Source of the DNA: Serripes groenlandicus
Lineage: Eukaryota > Mollusca > Bivalvia > Cardiida > Cardiidae
DNA length: 64,000 nt
Direction of reading: 5' to 3'
Assembly: GCA_031761405.1 (NCBI GenBank)
Contig: JASEVX010000003.1
Span: forward strand, 144,390,350-144,454,349
Shown here: positions 44,025-56,327 of the stretch, in pieces
How the letters are laid out: every line of letters starts with the position of its first letter
Position numbering within the stretch: the first letter of the stretch is position 1
Notes under the pieces: generated by a model
What the model saw: only the letters and a program-made list of their open reading frames with translations
What the model was told of the DNA's origin: nothing
Databases searched by the model: none
Position numbers and translations under genes: made by a program

Positions 44025-45194
44025 TTTCTACATTTTTTTTCGAGCCATCATGGCGGTGTTTTGAAATCATTGTCTCATGTGAAATTGCATTTTTTTTTAA
44101 TGTGAATTGTAATGTTCTGAATATCAAAGGGTTAAACTGACTTTAGGTCAGGTAATTGTCAGCAAACTCGCGAGCATAACTACGTGTAATCATCTGAAGA
44201 ACATTCTGATATTTGAATGAGTGTGTGTCCTCTGTAAAGTACTCGTACATGTAGGGAACAATTCATCACTTTTCAAGTGTTTGGAATTAGGAAGAAAGGG
44301 TTAACATGGTTAATCTGATCAGATTTTATTTTCTATTATGATCTTCCCTCATCATCAATATATGTAGACCCATGAATTATTACAAATATGTAACAAGGTG
44401 ATAAAAGAATTTGAACAGGGTCTTTCTGTCAGATAAATTTAAACCCAATTTCCCTATAGTATTTACTCGGAATTAGCCAGCGAAGGGTTATTTCACACTG
44501 AAATGACCATATTTCAGTTATATTTGATATCATTCCCATAACTGTTTTTTGTTCCAGTCAGAAATAAAAGTGTTAATTAAATGTTTGACAAAAATGTGTT
44601 GATTTTTTTTTGGAATTTGAAACTAAAGGGTTAATATCTAAATTTCCCCAAAGGTGACAAGCCGTCACCCTGTTTGATCTTGAATCGTAGCCCATAAACT
44701 ATTAAAATCAGTTGAGAAAAAAACTTTAACTGGCAATTCCACGTTCAGCCTATTGGCTCCCGGACTATATGTTTTCAAGGGTAAAGTGTTTTTTGGACAT
44801 CTCAAAAAAATACCACTGTCGTGGCCTCAAGCTAAAGTTTGTATACATCATACGGTTACATCCCCTGATTGATACACTAGCCCTTATTCTACACTTAAAC
44901 ATGTTTTACTTCAATAACATTGTGTTTCGTCGTGGACTTTGTCATTTAAATTAGTTTGATGGTTTGATTTTTAAAACATTGTTCTTTTAACAACGAGAAG
45001 AAAATAATAAAGAATCGCAATATGCCTACAGACGTGTACGTTACAACGTCAACACTATCGCCATATTGAGGCCCTAGATGTCGTTTCAAAATTCGACAAA
45101 CTCATCGGTCATGTACGGAAATCATATCTCGTTCGGCTTACATCAATAAGTAAAGTATGTGAATTATAAACTATTTACAATATATTTACTTACC
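44025..45194. other. Zinc-finger gene intron 1, proximal part
   Basis: AT-rich. A MITE-like right end GGAAGAAAGGGTTAAC near 44289-44304 and otherwise nothing recognised. CpG content rises after about 45020. The 61-codon frame 44769-44954 has no support. Confidence 0.45.
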
Positions 45195-45340
45195 AGGAAC
45201 ACGATAACTACCCGAAAGTATTCAAATCAACATTCAGGTCAACCATTTCACGGTCACTATTGTGCTTCCGCATTGACCCAGTTTTACCCCCGAATGGAGG
45301 GCCTGAATTCAAGGGAGATAACCGTGTACGTAGAAATACA
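45195..45340 (-). promoter_or_regulatory. Probable non-coding first exon and promoter of the zinc-finger gene
   Basis: On the minus strand a consensus donor (GTTCCTG|GTAAGT) sits at 45194/45193, and the sequence upstream (45030-45330) keeps many CpG dinucleotides in an otherwise CpG-poor window, as expected of an unmethylated promoter. It would splice to the acceptor at 41362. Transcription start not determinable. Confidence 0.45.
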
Positions 45341-45344
45341 CTAT

Positions 45345-45750
45345 CACTGAGGTTCTCAGAGGGTCACGCCTTTTAAAAATAATTTGGCCAAATGTTATTT
45401 TTGATTTCAAAAAGCCGACTGATGCAGAGGCGTCAGAAAAGCGTCTATAGGATGGGAAAGGTATATAAAGAGGCACGATGTAAACTTCTACTTGGGTTGT
45501 TTTTAATTCCAAAATATAGCCCCTTTCCTAGATACATATTGACCCATCTGTAGCAGCCAGACGACCTTTGAAAACATTGTGGGAAAAGTAGGAATTATTA
45601 ATAATGAGTATTTCTCATTTTCCACAATGTATTCAACTCTTTGTAGCAATTAAATTTATTTCTTCATAGCGATTTGTCTATTTTTTTTATCTGGTTGTAT
45701 TCAAAGCCATGTGCTTCAGATTAGTCATATGTGGGAAATGGTTGAAATCT
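45345..45750 (+). mobile_element. Two MITE copies at the promoter edge
   Basis: 45365-45465 is a right half (AAAAAGCCGACTGATGCAGAGGC...GGGAAAGG). 45520-45748 is a fuller copy (CCCCTTTCCTAGATACATATTGACCC ... CATATGTGGGAAATGGTTGA). Confidence 0.65.
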
Positions 45751-45764
45751 GCTAGAAGACGATG

Positions 45765-46753
45765 GTGTCTTCCTGAAACCCCCACTTTTCAAATTTTGAT
45801 AAAAAAAAAAGTGGGTGTTTCAGGAATTTTGCTTTTTCCAATTAACACCTTCCTACGGCCTTAGGTCAAATTATAGCTATAGTCTGTTTCTTAGGATGAT
45901 TTAATAAAACAAGACAAGTTTTTTATACATTTATATCATCTTTTTTTGGATAATTTAATGGATTTTATTTAATATTATAATGTTAACTTATAAAAATCTT
46001 CTTTTTTTACATTAAAACAGGCAATATTATAATTGAACATTAATAAATTAATTATAGTTTTCTTCTTTTTTTTCAGGGTTTCAGGAATATGAAAATTAGA
46101 AAGTTTTTTTTAATATTTTACATTTATATATATTTTCTATTGTCACAAATATATACACACGTATGAACGCATGTTCAAGTCATTAAACACAGATTCATCT
46201 GCAGTACTCATCAGTCAATCAATCACTAATGATGTTCAAGAAGTTGCGATGCTGATTGCAAACTGTTAATCTTATTTCTTTAATAACATCATCATCGTGT
46301 ATCAATTATCAGTTTTAATTAAGAAAACTGCTTGCAAACTGTTAATCTTGTCTTTTTCAATGTATCAATTATCAGTTTTAAACTATAACTAATATATTTT
46401 AAAAAAAGATCAAAGAAACCTAATTAATCTTAATTAATTGATATAAACTGTTATACTTTGATATAATAATAATAATAATAATTAATTGGCAATTCTGATT
46501 ATTTAATATCAATATTAATTTATGGTCCTAATAATATTAATGTATTTAGACATAATTTATCAAACCTTAAATTATAAATATTTTACATTTATATCTCCTT
46601 ATGCAGCAAATATTATACCAATAGGTAAAACAGACTATAGTCCGTAACCATGGGTTACATAAATTAAAAGTGGGTGTTTCAGGAATTTGAAAATTAAAAA
46701 GTGGGGGTTTCAGGAATATGAAAATTAGAAAGTGGGTGTTTCAGGAATAAACC
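45765..46753. mobile_element. MULE-like non-autonomous element, 989 bp, 9-bp target duplication
   Basis: Flanked by AAGACGATG at 45756-45764 and 46754-46762. The left end GTGTCTTCCTGAAACCCCCAC and right end GTGGGTGTTTCAGGAATAAACC are inverted repeats. Further inside, AGACTATAGTC-type sequences also mirror each other. Extra copies of GTGGGTGTTTCAGGAA lie near both ends. The interior (45950-46600) is very AT-rich with an (AAT)n tract near 46463 and no coding sequence. A 9-bp duplication fits Mutator-type elements. Confidence 0.75.
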
Positions 46754-46865
46754 AAGACGATGACCCTTAATACAATATTGATCCATTTTTAAATTATTTA
46801 ATTTTGGTTAATTACAATGCATTCAAGCTGTATCAATTATCATAAAATCGTTTAATTGCATGATT

Positions 46866-47065
46866 TTAACCCTTTCCCACATACATAAATCTGCAGCAGA
46901 CAACTTTGAAAACATTTAGGCAAAAATACAGAACATATCTATAAATGAAGGTATAATTGCCTAAAAAAGTTTAAAACATTGTGGGAAATGCCTTTTGTCA
47001 GAATGTTTTCAAAAGTCGTCTGCTGCAGAGGCGCCAGAAAGCGTCTATATGTGGGGAAGGGTTAA
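46866..47065 (-). mobile_element. TTAA MITE
   Basis: TTAACCCTTTCCCACATACATAAATC ... CTATATGTGGGGAAGGGTTAA; central hairpin shortened. Confidence 0.85.
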
Positions 47066-47084
47066 TGGTTGTAAATCCTTGTTA

Positions 47085-47800
47085 AACAGCTAGGGAAGGC
47101 ATACTTTCAAAACATTGTGATAAAAGGATATGAGCAATTTCTCCTTTTGCCACAATGTTTTCAAATCTTGTCTGCTGGCTGAAGATGAGTCTTGATATGT
47201 GGGAAATGGTTAAGCAGTAAACATATATTGTATCTAATAGATAAAATCTTCAGCAGACAACTGAAAACATCCAGGCAAATCTATGAACTCATAAATGAAG
47301 ATAATTATTTCAAACATTGTGACAAAAGGAGAAATCTGCATGTGCGTCAAAATGTGTCTGTAAGAGGCAAAGGGTTAAGCAGCCAGTTGATGACTAATCA
47401 AAACAACTTTTCCTTCTATATCTGATGGCTTCCTAAGATTGACCGTATTTGTGGGAGCGGAGCGTGATGGGAGTAACTGTTTGCTTGTTTAGCATATTAA
47501 TGGTTTCATGCAAAACGGTTGTAACTACATCTTGAATAAAGTGTAGTTACAATCGTTTAACATGAAGCCCTGGGTATGGACAAATTTCTTCTCCAGATGC
47601 TTGATAAGCTGATGTAAACACATACAACATTTCTGCAGTAGACGAGATTGAAAACATTAAGGCCAATTCATCTCTCTAAATGAAAGTACAATTATTGGAA
47701 AGAGTTGAAAACATTATGAGGAATATCTCCCGTTGTCACAATGTTTTTATATGTCTGCTGCAAAGATTGTAGAAAGCGTTTGTATGAGAGAAATGGTTAA
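47085..47800. mobile_element. Three more partial MITEs
   Basis: Right half ending 47211 (GATATGTGGGAAATGGTTAA), a deleted copy about 47220-47377 (ending GGCAAAGGGTTAA), and a copy 47612-47800 in reverse orientation (ACATACAACATTTCTGCAG ... GTATGAGAGAAATGGTTAA). Confidence 0.7.
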
Positions 47801-47898
47801 ACATGAACAATCCTAACCAGATTACCTTGCAAGCCCGATCGCGATCTTCTTGGTCAAACGGTTGGTCTCAGTGTATGCGGTTGTCTTCTTACTTGGAT

Positions 47899-48405
47899 AA
47901 CAAGAGGTCCAAAGAGGGCTGCATTAGGCAAATATTCACTATAGCCATATACGGCAAAACAGCCCGCCATGTTTTCGACTAATCAACATGGCTTTAAAAA
48001 ATCTGATAGAGGGTCACACAGGGAACATTTCTTCAAAATATTTTGGAAATCGGCCAGATACTTTCAGAGAATATTTTCTAAATTTTTCACTTAAGCCATA
48101 TAAGGCAAAACAACGGCGATGGTTTTTCGACCAATTAACATGGCTTGAAGGAATCTGAGAGGGTCACCCAAGGATAATTTCTACAAAATTATTTGAAAAT
48201 CGGCCAACCTGTTTGGGCGAAGCTGTTTTAAAGTTTTATTCTTTCCATTGCCATGGAAACCAGATTTCTAAATGTATCCAAACATTGTAAAGTAATTTTG
48301 GTGAGGATGCTTGCTCTGAATTTTAATCCTAATTGACCAAGTGGTTACAGAGGAGAATATATTGACACACTCACTGACGGACGACTCGCAATGTCATAAG
48401 CTCGA
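47899..48405 (-). mobile_element. HINE-like element, core II
   Basis: AACAAGAGGTCCAAAGAGGGC at the left, two to three reversed core units (AACATGGCTTNAA, GGGTCACNCA), and GTCATAAGCTCGACTTGC at the right. Confidence 0.65.
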
Positions 48406-48529
48406 CTTGCTTAACAATGGCACTCACCTGGTCTCCTGTCGGACGGATTTGTTTGTTTGGTGTATTTTGAGTCATTTTCAAGAGGATTTCAATTATAACA
48501 CAGGGTTTTCTTGTTGACCCTTGCCTAAT

Positions 48530-49035
48530 TGCAGCTAACTTTTGACGCATCTGCAACAGACATATTTTGAACATATTATATATCGCTTATAATAGGTCAT
48601 TTCTCTTTTTGAAAAAATGTTTTAACTCTTTACTTTTTCGTATATTAAGATTTAACATAATTTTGCATAGACAGGGGCGTAGCTGCCTTTAGGCACGTGC
48701 CTACCCATTTTCTTTTCAAAATGCAGCTGCGGCAATAGACATCTGCGTAATGTATCGACCAGATCAGCCTGCACTGTCCGTGCAGACTGATCCGGACGAC
48801 ACATTCCGTCTTAGGGGGGTAGATGTATAGAGTAGTTATTCCTGAAACAGAAAATCCACAGGAGGCGAAAAGTGTCTATCTGGGTCGGCCTGTGTGGCAT
48901 GCTAAGGCTGATCCGGGTCGATACTTTACGCAGAGTCCACAATGTAGATTTTTTCACGAGACGGCATACACATTGATTATTGCAAAGCTACGCCCCTGAT
49001 AGACGTTTTCAAATTGTCTGCTGCATGTGGGTGAT
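48530..49035 (+). mobile_element. TTAA MITE carrying a nested insertion
   Basis: Left part AACTTTTGACGCATCTGCAACAGAC, core ATAATAGGTCATTTCTC, and right part ACGTTTTCAAATTGTCTGCTGCATG are separated by a 327-bp insertion at 48672-48998. Confidence 0.7.
48672..48998. mobile_element. hAT-like MITE
   Basis: Terminal inverted repeat CAGGGGCGTAGC / GCTACGCCCCTG, flanked on both sides by ATAGA(C). CAGGGGCG-type ends are typical of hAT elements. Its middle (48735-48960) is the same module as 34985-35250. Confidence 0.75.
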
Positions 49036-49054
49036 CAACATGAACAACCTGTAA

Positions 49055-51590
49055 GTTTATGCTGACATCAGTGTAACAATTGTACTGATCTCTATGAATT
49101 CCTCACAACAATATTATAATTGTACTGCTTTCAATGAAAACAATATAACAATTGTACTGCTCTCTACATCAGTATAACAATTGTTCTGCTCTCAATGAAA
49201 TTCTGACATCTGTCTAACAATTGTTATGCTTTCTATGCAATCCTGACATCAGTGTAACAATTATACTGCTCTCTATGAAATCCTGACGTCAGTGTAACAC
49301 TTGTACAGCTCTCAATACAATTCTGACATCGGTGTAACAATTGTTATGCTTTCTATGCAATCCTGACATCAGTATACCAATTTATTAATCTCTATGAAAT
49401 CACAACATCGGTGTAACAAATGTACTGCTCTCAATCCTGCCATCAATATTACAATTGTTATGTGTTCTATGCAATCCAGACAAAAATATAAAATATAACA
49501 ATTGTACTGCTCTCAATGAAATCCTGACATCAGTGTTACAAATATATTGCACTCATTGCAATCCTGACATCAGTGTTACAAATGTACTGATCTCAATCCT
49601 GCCATCAGTGTAACAATCATACTACTCTCAATGAAATCCTGACATCGGTGTAACAATTGTTACACTTTCTATGGAATCCTGACACCAGTATAACAATTGT
49701 ACTGTACTTTATGGAATCCTGACATCAGTGTTACTATGAACTGCTCTGAATGAAATCCTGACATCAGTGTAACAATTGTTCGGCTCTGAATGGCATCACG
49801 ACATCGGTGCAACAATTGTTTTGCTCTCAGTGTAATTCTGACATCAGTGTCACAATTGTAATAAATTCTATGCAATCCTGAGATCAATTTTATCACTGTA
49901 ATGGGTTATATGCAATCCGGACATCAATTTAACAAGTGTACTGTGTTCTGTGAAATCCTGACATCAATATAACAGTTGTAATGCTCTACAAGCATTCCTG
50001 ACATCAGCGTAACAAGTGTTATGCTTTCTATGCTATACCGACATCAGAGTAACAATTGCAATGCGCTCTATGCAGTACTGATATCAGTGTAACAATTGTA
50101 ATGCTTTTTAAGCAATACTGCCAGCTTTGTAAAAATTGGAATACTTTCGATGAAATCCTGGCATCAGTGTAACACTTGTAATGCGTTTGATGCAATCATG
50201 ACACCAGTGTAACAATTGTAATGCTTTCTATGCAATACTGACATCAGTGTATCCATTGTAATGCTCTCCAAGCAATCCCGACATCAATATAACAATTGTA
50301 ATGATTTCTTTGCAATTATGACATCAACAAAGCAATCCTGACACCAGTGTACCAATTGTAATGCTCTCCAAGCAATCCTGATATCAGAGAAATAATTGTA
50401 ATGCTCTCCAAGCAATCCTGACATCAGTGAAATCATTGTAATGCTCTTTAAGCAAGCCTGACATCAGTGAAACAATTGTAATGCTCTCTAAGCAATCCTG
50501 ACACCAGAGTACCAATTGTAATGCTCTCTAAGCAATCTCGACATCAGCGAAGCAATTGTAATGCTCTCCAGGCAATCCTGACATCAGTGAAACAATTGTA
50601 ATGCATTCTAAGCAATCCTGACATCAGTGAAACAATTGTTATGCTCACTAAGAAATCCTGACATCAGTGAAATAATTGTAATGCTCTCTAAGCAATCCTA
50701 AAATCAGTGAAATAATTGTAATGCTTTCTAAGCAATCCTAAAATCAGTGAAATAATTGTAATGCTCTCTAAGCAATTCTGACATCAGTGAAACAATTGTA
50801 CTGCATTCTAAGCAATCCTGACATCAGTGAAACAATTGTAATGCATTCTAAGCAATCCTGACATCAGTGAAACAATTGTTATGCTCACTAAGCAATCCTG
50901 ACATCAGTGAAACAATTGTAATGCTCTCTAAGCAATCCTGACATCAGTGAAATAATTGTAATGCATTCTAAGCAATCCTAAAATCAGTGAAATAATTGTA
51001 ATGCTCTATAAGCAATCCTGACATCAGTGAAACAATTGTAATGCATTCTAAGCAATCCTGACATCAGTGAAACAATTGTTATGCTCACTAAGCAATCCTG
51101 ACATCAGTGAAACAATTGTAATGCTCTCTAAGCAATCCTGACATCAGTGAAATAATTGTAATGCATTCTAAGCAATCCTAAAATCAGTGAAATAATTGTA
51201 ATGCTCTATAAGCAATCCTGACATCAGTGAAACAATTGTAATGCATTCTAAGCAATCCTGACATCAGTGAAACAATTGTTATGCTCACTAAGCAATCCTG
51301 ACATCAGTGAAACAATTGTAATGCTCTCTAAGCAATCCTGACATCAGTGAAATAATTGTAATGCATTCTAAGCAATCCTAAAATCAGTGAAATAATTGTA
51401 ATGCTCTATAAGCAATCCTGACATCAGTGAAACAATTGTAATGCTCTATAAGCAATCCCGACACCAGTGAAACAATTGTAATGCATTCTAAGCAATCCTG
51501 ACATCAGTGAAACAATTGTAATGCATTCTAAGCAATCCGGACATCAGTGAAACAATTGTAATGCTATCAAAACAATCCTGAATGAAATAC
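49055..51590. repeat. 40-bp minisatellite, about 63 copies
   Basis: Unit AGCAATCCTGACATCAGTGA followed by AACAATTGTAATGCTCTCTA, diverged at the left end (to about 50300) and homogeneous from 50400 to 51560. From 50871 a five-unit (200 bp) higher-order period is marked by the variant AACAATTGTTATGCTCACTA at 50871, 51071 and 51271. The 75-codon minus frame 49669-49896 is repeat. Confidence 0.93.
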
Positions 51591-51689
51591 AAATATTATC
51601 TGTATGTTGGCATTTCTTTATTATAATGATAACTGTACTTTTGTGCTGTAGTAGATTGGTTTATTCCATATATAAGTTAAGTTTCTTAA

Positions 51690-51853
51690 CCCTTTACCAA
51701 CATTTTTATAGAATCTGATGCAGATGTTTTTGAAAATATTTTAGGCAAAAATTTGATTTTTCTTTTTAGAATGATTTTTTATTGAAGTTGAAAAGATTAT
51801 GGCAAAAGAAGGAATTGTTCATCAAAAGGTCTGTATATGGGATATGGTTAAGC
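51690..51853 (+). mobile_element. MITE, degenerate
   Basis: TTAACCCTTTACCAACATTTTTATAG ... CTGTATATGGGATATGGTTAA. Confidence 0.6.
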
Positions 51854-52231
51854 TGCCATATTACTTAGCTGGCTATTATAGCAATATGACGTTTTCCTGT
51901 AGGTCTCAAGATGACAGTTTTTCAGTTTCTATACAATGGTGCATATCACTCGCTGCTTCGAGTGTTATATTTTGACTTGCAACTTAAACAAATTGGATTT
52001 TAGATAAATAATTGAAAGCATTGTCCACTTTTTAGTATCATTTAATAACATCCATGTTCTAAGATAAGAATTATATAATTTCCGTAGAGCTTAGTTAATC
52101 AGGGTGCTGTTAATACACAAATTCACGCTCTAGACTGGACATAAGACTTACTTACCATGCCAGTGAGGGAGAGAGCAAGAGTTTTCAACAGCATAACTGA
52201 TAAATGCTTAAAAGAATTATGTAGAATACAT
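51854..52231. other. Intergenic, nothing recognised
   Basis: AT-rich sequence without element ends. Confidence 0.35.
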
Positions 52232-54653
52232 ACAACAAGAGCTGTCCATAAGGCAGCACACTCGACTATTCCAAAACTTAAACTAGAATAAAGGGCCATT
52301 ATTTGCATTATATGAAGGATAAAGTTATCTAAATCAACTAGAACTATCACTGAAGATGATAAATACCCCCAAAACAGCACCTTGACTCAAAATATGGCTT
52401 CCGACCGACCAACAAAAGGGCAATAACTCTGTAAAATAACATGCAATTGTAAGACCTTTATGATATGCACATCTCCTCTTGGTACAGATGTTATTGAATT
52501 CCACCCAGTGGTTTGTTAGAAATAGGCCGGAAAAAAATATGGCTTTCGACCCATAGGTAGTCCTATCAAACAGTACTCATTTTGACCATGACCTTGACCT
52601 TTTAGATACAATCCAACTCATCTTGGCGAACATGTGTGCCCAGTAACTTGAGAATCCCAAGATGCATGCTTGAGATGTGGGCTGGACAAGGTAGTCCTAT
52701 CAACTACTCATTTGACCTTTGAGGTACAAGCCACCTCATAATGGTGACCATGTGTGTTCAGTAACTTGAGAATCCCAAGATGCATGCTCGAGATGTGAGC
52801 TGGACAAGGTAGTCCTATCAAACAGTACTCTTTTGACCTTTGACCCTTTGAGTGTGACCTTGACCTTTGGGGTACAAGCCACCTCATCATGGTGAACATG
52901 TGTGTCCAGAAAGAATCCTAAGATGCATGGTTGAGATGAGGGCCGGACAAGGTAGTCCTATCAAACAGTACTCATTTTGACGTTTGACCTCTAAGTGTGA
53001 ACTTGAACTTTGAGATACAGGCCTGGGTCTTGTGCATGACACGCCACCTCATCATGATGAACATTTGTGCCTAGTTTCTTTGAAATCCTATGATGCATGG
53101 TTGAAATGTGGGCCAGACAAGGTACAGTCCTTTCAAATAGTACTCATTTCAACCCTTGACATATAAGTGTGACCTTGACATTTGAGGCCTGGGTCTTGTG
53201 GCGACACATGACTTCTATATACCACCCCAAAACTTTGATTTTTGGGGGTATAATTATTAACATTGGTGTGATGGTTGGGAAGGGCTCTATAAAGTGTCAA
53301 TGCAATGCATCAAGTGATATTGACACCAATGTACATGTAGTTGAACGTAAAACTTGCAAAATGCAGGATAGAGTTATCCAACTTTATTATTAACATAGGG
53401 GTGATGGCTGTGGGGAGGGTTGTATAAAGTTTCAATGCAATGCATCAACTTGTTAATGAGAAAGAGTTAATATAGTTGATGCAAAACTTTAACCAGAATT
53501 TCTATGTAAAAACGGGCCATAATTTTGCATTAAATGCAGGATTGAGTTATCCAACTTAATTATATTTTTTTACCTGATATGACCCATATTCCAACATGGA
53601 CAAGATATCATCAAGACAACATTCTGACAGTTTCAACTTGCTCAAAGTAAAAATGCGGCATCCAAACTTTAGAGTGTTAACAAGATTTTCCTTCAATTTG
53701 ACCTAGTGACCTACTTTTTGACCCAACATGACCCATGTTCAAACTTGAACTACATATCATTAAGACAAACATTCTGATAAAGTTTCATCATGCTCAAGTT
53801 AAAAACGCAGAATCCAGAGTGTTAACAAGATTTCCCTTCAATTTGGCCTAGTGACCTAGTGTTTAACCCGGCATAACCCATATATAAACTTGGCCTAGAT
53901 TTCATTTAGATAAACATACTATGACCAAATTTCAAGCTGCTTTAGCCAAAAAAAGCGGCTTTTACAGAGTTAACAAGATTTTCCTTCAATTTGGCCTAGT
54001 GACCTAGATTCTGACCAAATATGACCCATATTCAAACTGCTGAAACAAAAATTGTGGCCTCTAGGGTGTTAACAAGATTTTCATTCAATTTGACCTACTT
54101 TTAGAACCCAAAATGACCCATGTTCGAACTTGACTTACATATCATTAAGACAAACATTCTGATTAAGTTTCAACATGCTCAAGGTGAAAATGTGGCCTCC
54201 AGAGTGTTAACAAGATTTCCCTTCAATTTGACCTAGTGACCTAGTTTTTGACGTCATATGGCCCAGTTTCGAACTTGTCCAAGATTTGATGAATGTTCTG
54301 ATAAACTTTCATGAAGATTGGATGCAAAATGTAGCCTGTAGAGTGTTAACAAGCACAAATGTTGACGAAGCACGACAAAATGTGATCACAATAGCTCACC
54401 TTGCACTTCGTGCATAGGCGAGCTAAAAAAGGCCATAACTTGCATTATATACAGGATAGAGTTATCTTACTTGGTTATTTACATATGTGTGATAATTGGG
54501 AAGCATTGTAGAAAGTTGTAATGCAATATATCTAGTACTGTAGTAACAGAGCTATGGTGAAATATATGTACTTGCATGCAAAACCTTAACCAAGGTGTGA
54601 CCCAGACGCCAGTGAGTAGAATAGCTAGCTCTCATATTCTCCAAATAGTCAAG
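52232..54653 (-). mobile_element. Composite HINE-like element with nested repeats
   Basis: ACAAGAGCTGTCCATAAGGCAGC and ACTCGACTATTCC at the left match the end of the element at 26650. The other end is AATAGTCAAGCTAATA at 54653. Inside lie a foreign repeat (52337-53256), core III units (53260-53550 and 54430-54560) and a core IV element or fragment (53560-54428, ending CACTTCGTGCATAGGCGAGCTAAAAA). Confidence 0.72.
52337..53256. mobile_element. CCCCCAAAA-ended dispersed repeat, copy 1 (core V)
   Basis: Starts ACTAGAACTATCACTGAAG...ATACCCCCAAAAC and ends CCCCAAAACTTTGATTTTTGGGGGTATAAT, a hairpin end. Core of about 125-bp units (GAGGTACAAGCCACCTCATC, ATCCTAAGATGCATGGTTGAG). Same beginning and end as 58012-59047, giving the borders. 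Confidence 0.8.
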
Positions 54654-54998
54654 CTAATAATGTGTATTCATTACATACAATAGTGCAATCTTTACATGTG
54701 TACTGCTAAAAGTTACATAATTTTATGTGCAATACATACACAATTATGAATTAATTACATGTATACAGCATTGCAATCTTGACATGTTTACTGATAAATG
54801 ATAAAAAATGTTTATGTACAAAATATACAAAATTATGTATTCATTACATACAACCTTGCAATCTTGACATGGTAACTGATAAATGTTACATAGTTTCATG
54901 TACAATACAAACACAAACATGTATTCAAATCATTACATACAATTCAATCTTGACGCGTTAACTGATAAATGTTAAATAATTTGATGTACATAACAAAC

Positions 54999-56147
54999 AA
55001 CAAGAGCACTGCCTGCGGGTGCCTGACGCTCGCCTGCTTAGTATCCAAGTAAGATATTTACAAGATGGACACATTGAACAATAAATATTAATACATAATA
55101 TTTAAAATCCCTCTTCATATCAAAGGTGAGTGGTTACTGAGAATAAATTGGCTTTTGGTTACATTATTTCAACCGTAACTAAAGATATTGAGTATATTAT
55201 TATTTCTCTATTTTTAGTAAGACTTAAGGAGTACTTTCTACAAACAATATTTAGTTACATTATGTCAACTGTAACTGAAGATATAGATTATATTACCATT
55301 TTTCTATATTTAGTAACAGTGACCTAGGCCTTGACCGCAGGAGCCACAGATCACAATCCCTCTTAAGATCTCTTTAACTACTTTCTGCAAACAATATTCA
55401 GTTACATTAGGTCAACTGTAACTGAAGATATTGAATTCATTAGTTATTCTATTTTTAGTAACAGTAACCCAAGGATGGCCAGGAACCTCAACACAATCCA
55501 ATTTAAAATCTTCTTAAATGCTTAATACAAACACAATTTAGTAACATTATGTCAACTTTAACTATTGATATTGAATATATTTCCTTTTATCTTTTTTCAG
55601 TTACAGCGAACTTGACCTAAGGAGCCACAAAACAAAAATCCCATTAAAGATCTTTTTAAATACTTACCACAAACCAATTTGGTAACATTATGTCAACTAA
55701 TACTAAATAATTGTGTATAATTACTGAGTTTTAAATTTTCTAAGTTAAGAAGGGCAATAATCCAGTAAAAAAACATGACATGGTTATGTAACTTGTAAAA
55801 CTCTTCCTTCATTCTATTGCACATTTGACAGTAAACAGGTATTTCAAGTTTCAAAGAGAGAGACCTTCACCTAAAACTTAACCAAAAGTCCGATTTAAAA
55901 AATGGGCAGGTTTAACAAAATGAAATTTAACCAAAATGTTCACTTAACTTTGACAAAATGCAGTAAAGAGTTATGGAACTTGCCCCTGTAGTTGCAACTA
56001 CGATGTAAGACAACTATGCTAAGTTTCAAAGCTCTACCTTAAATATTTAGTGAGGAAAAATATGACTTTAAAAGTTAACCAAATATACGACCACAGACGC
56101 CAAGGAAGCTATGACATTAGCTTGCCTGTTTCAGACAGATGAGCTAA
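54999..56147 (-). mobile_element. HINE-like element, core VII
   Basis: AACAAGAGCACTGCCTGCGGG and GCTCGCCTGC at the left, CAGACAGATGAGCTAATTT at the right. Four tandem units of about 130 bp (GTTACATTATGTCAACTGTAAC, TTTAGTAACAGTGACCTAGG) plus unrelated spacer. Confidence 0.75.
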
Positions 56148-56327
56148 TTTCATAGCTTCCTTGGTGTCCGCCATCGTCCTGGGTCATTTATTTGGTTATC
56201 TCTTTTGTATTACCTACATTTCAATCTTGACATATTTATCTTATCAATGACACATCATTTTATGCTTAATACACACAAAAAGGTGTATTCATTACAATAC
56301 ATTTCAATCTTGGCATTTTAACCCTTT

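Noticed and set aside
49055..51590. CRISPR-like array
   Set aside because: Contiguous 40-bp tandem units without unique spacers in animal DNA: a minisatellite.
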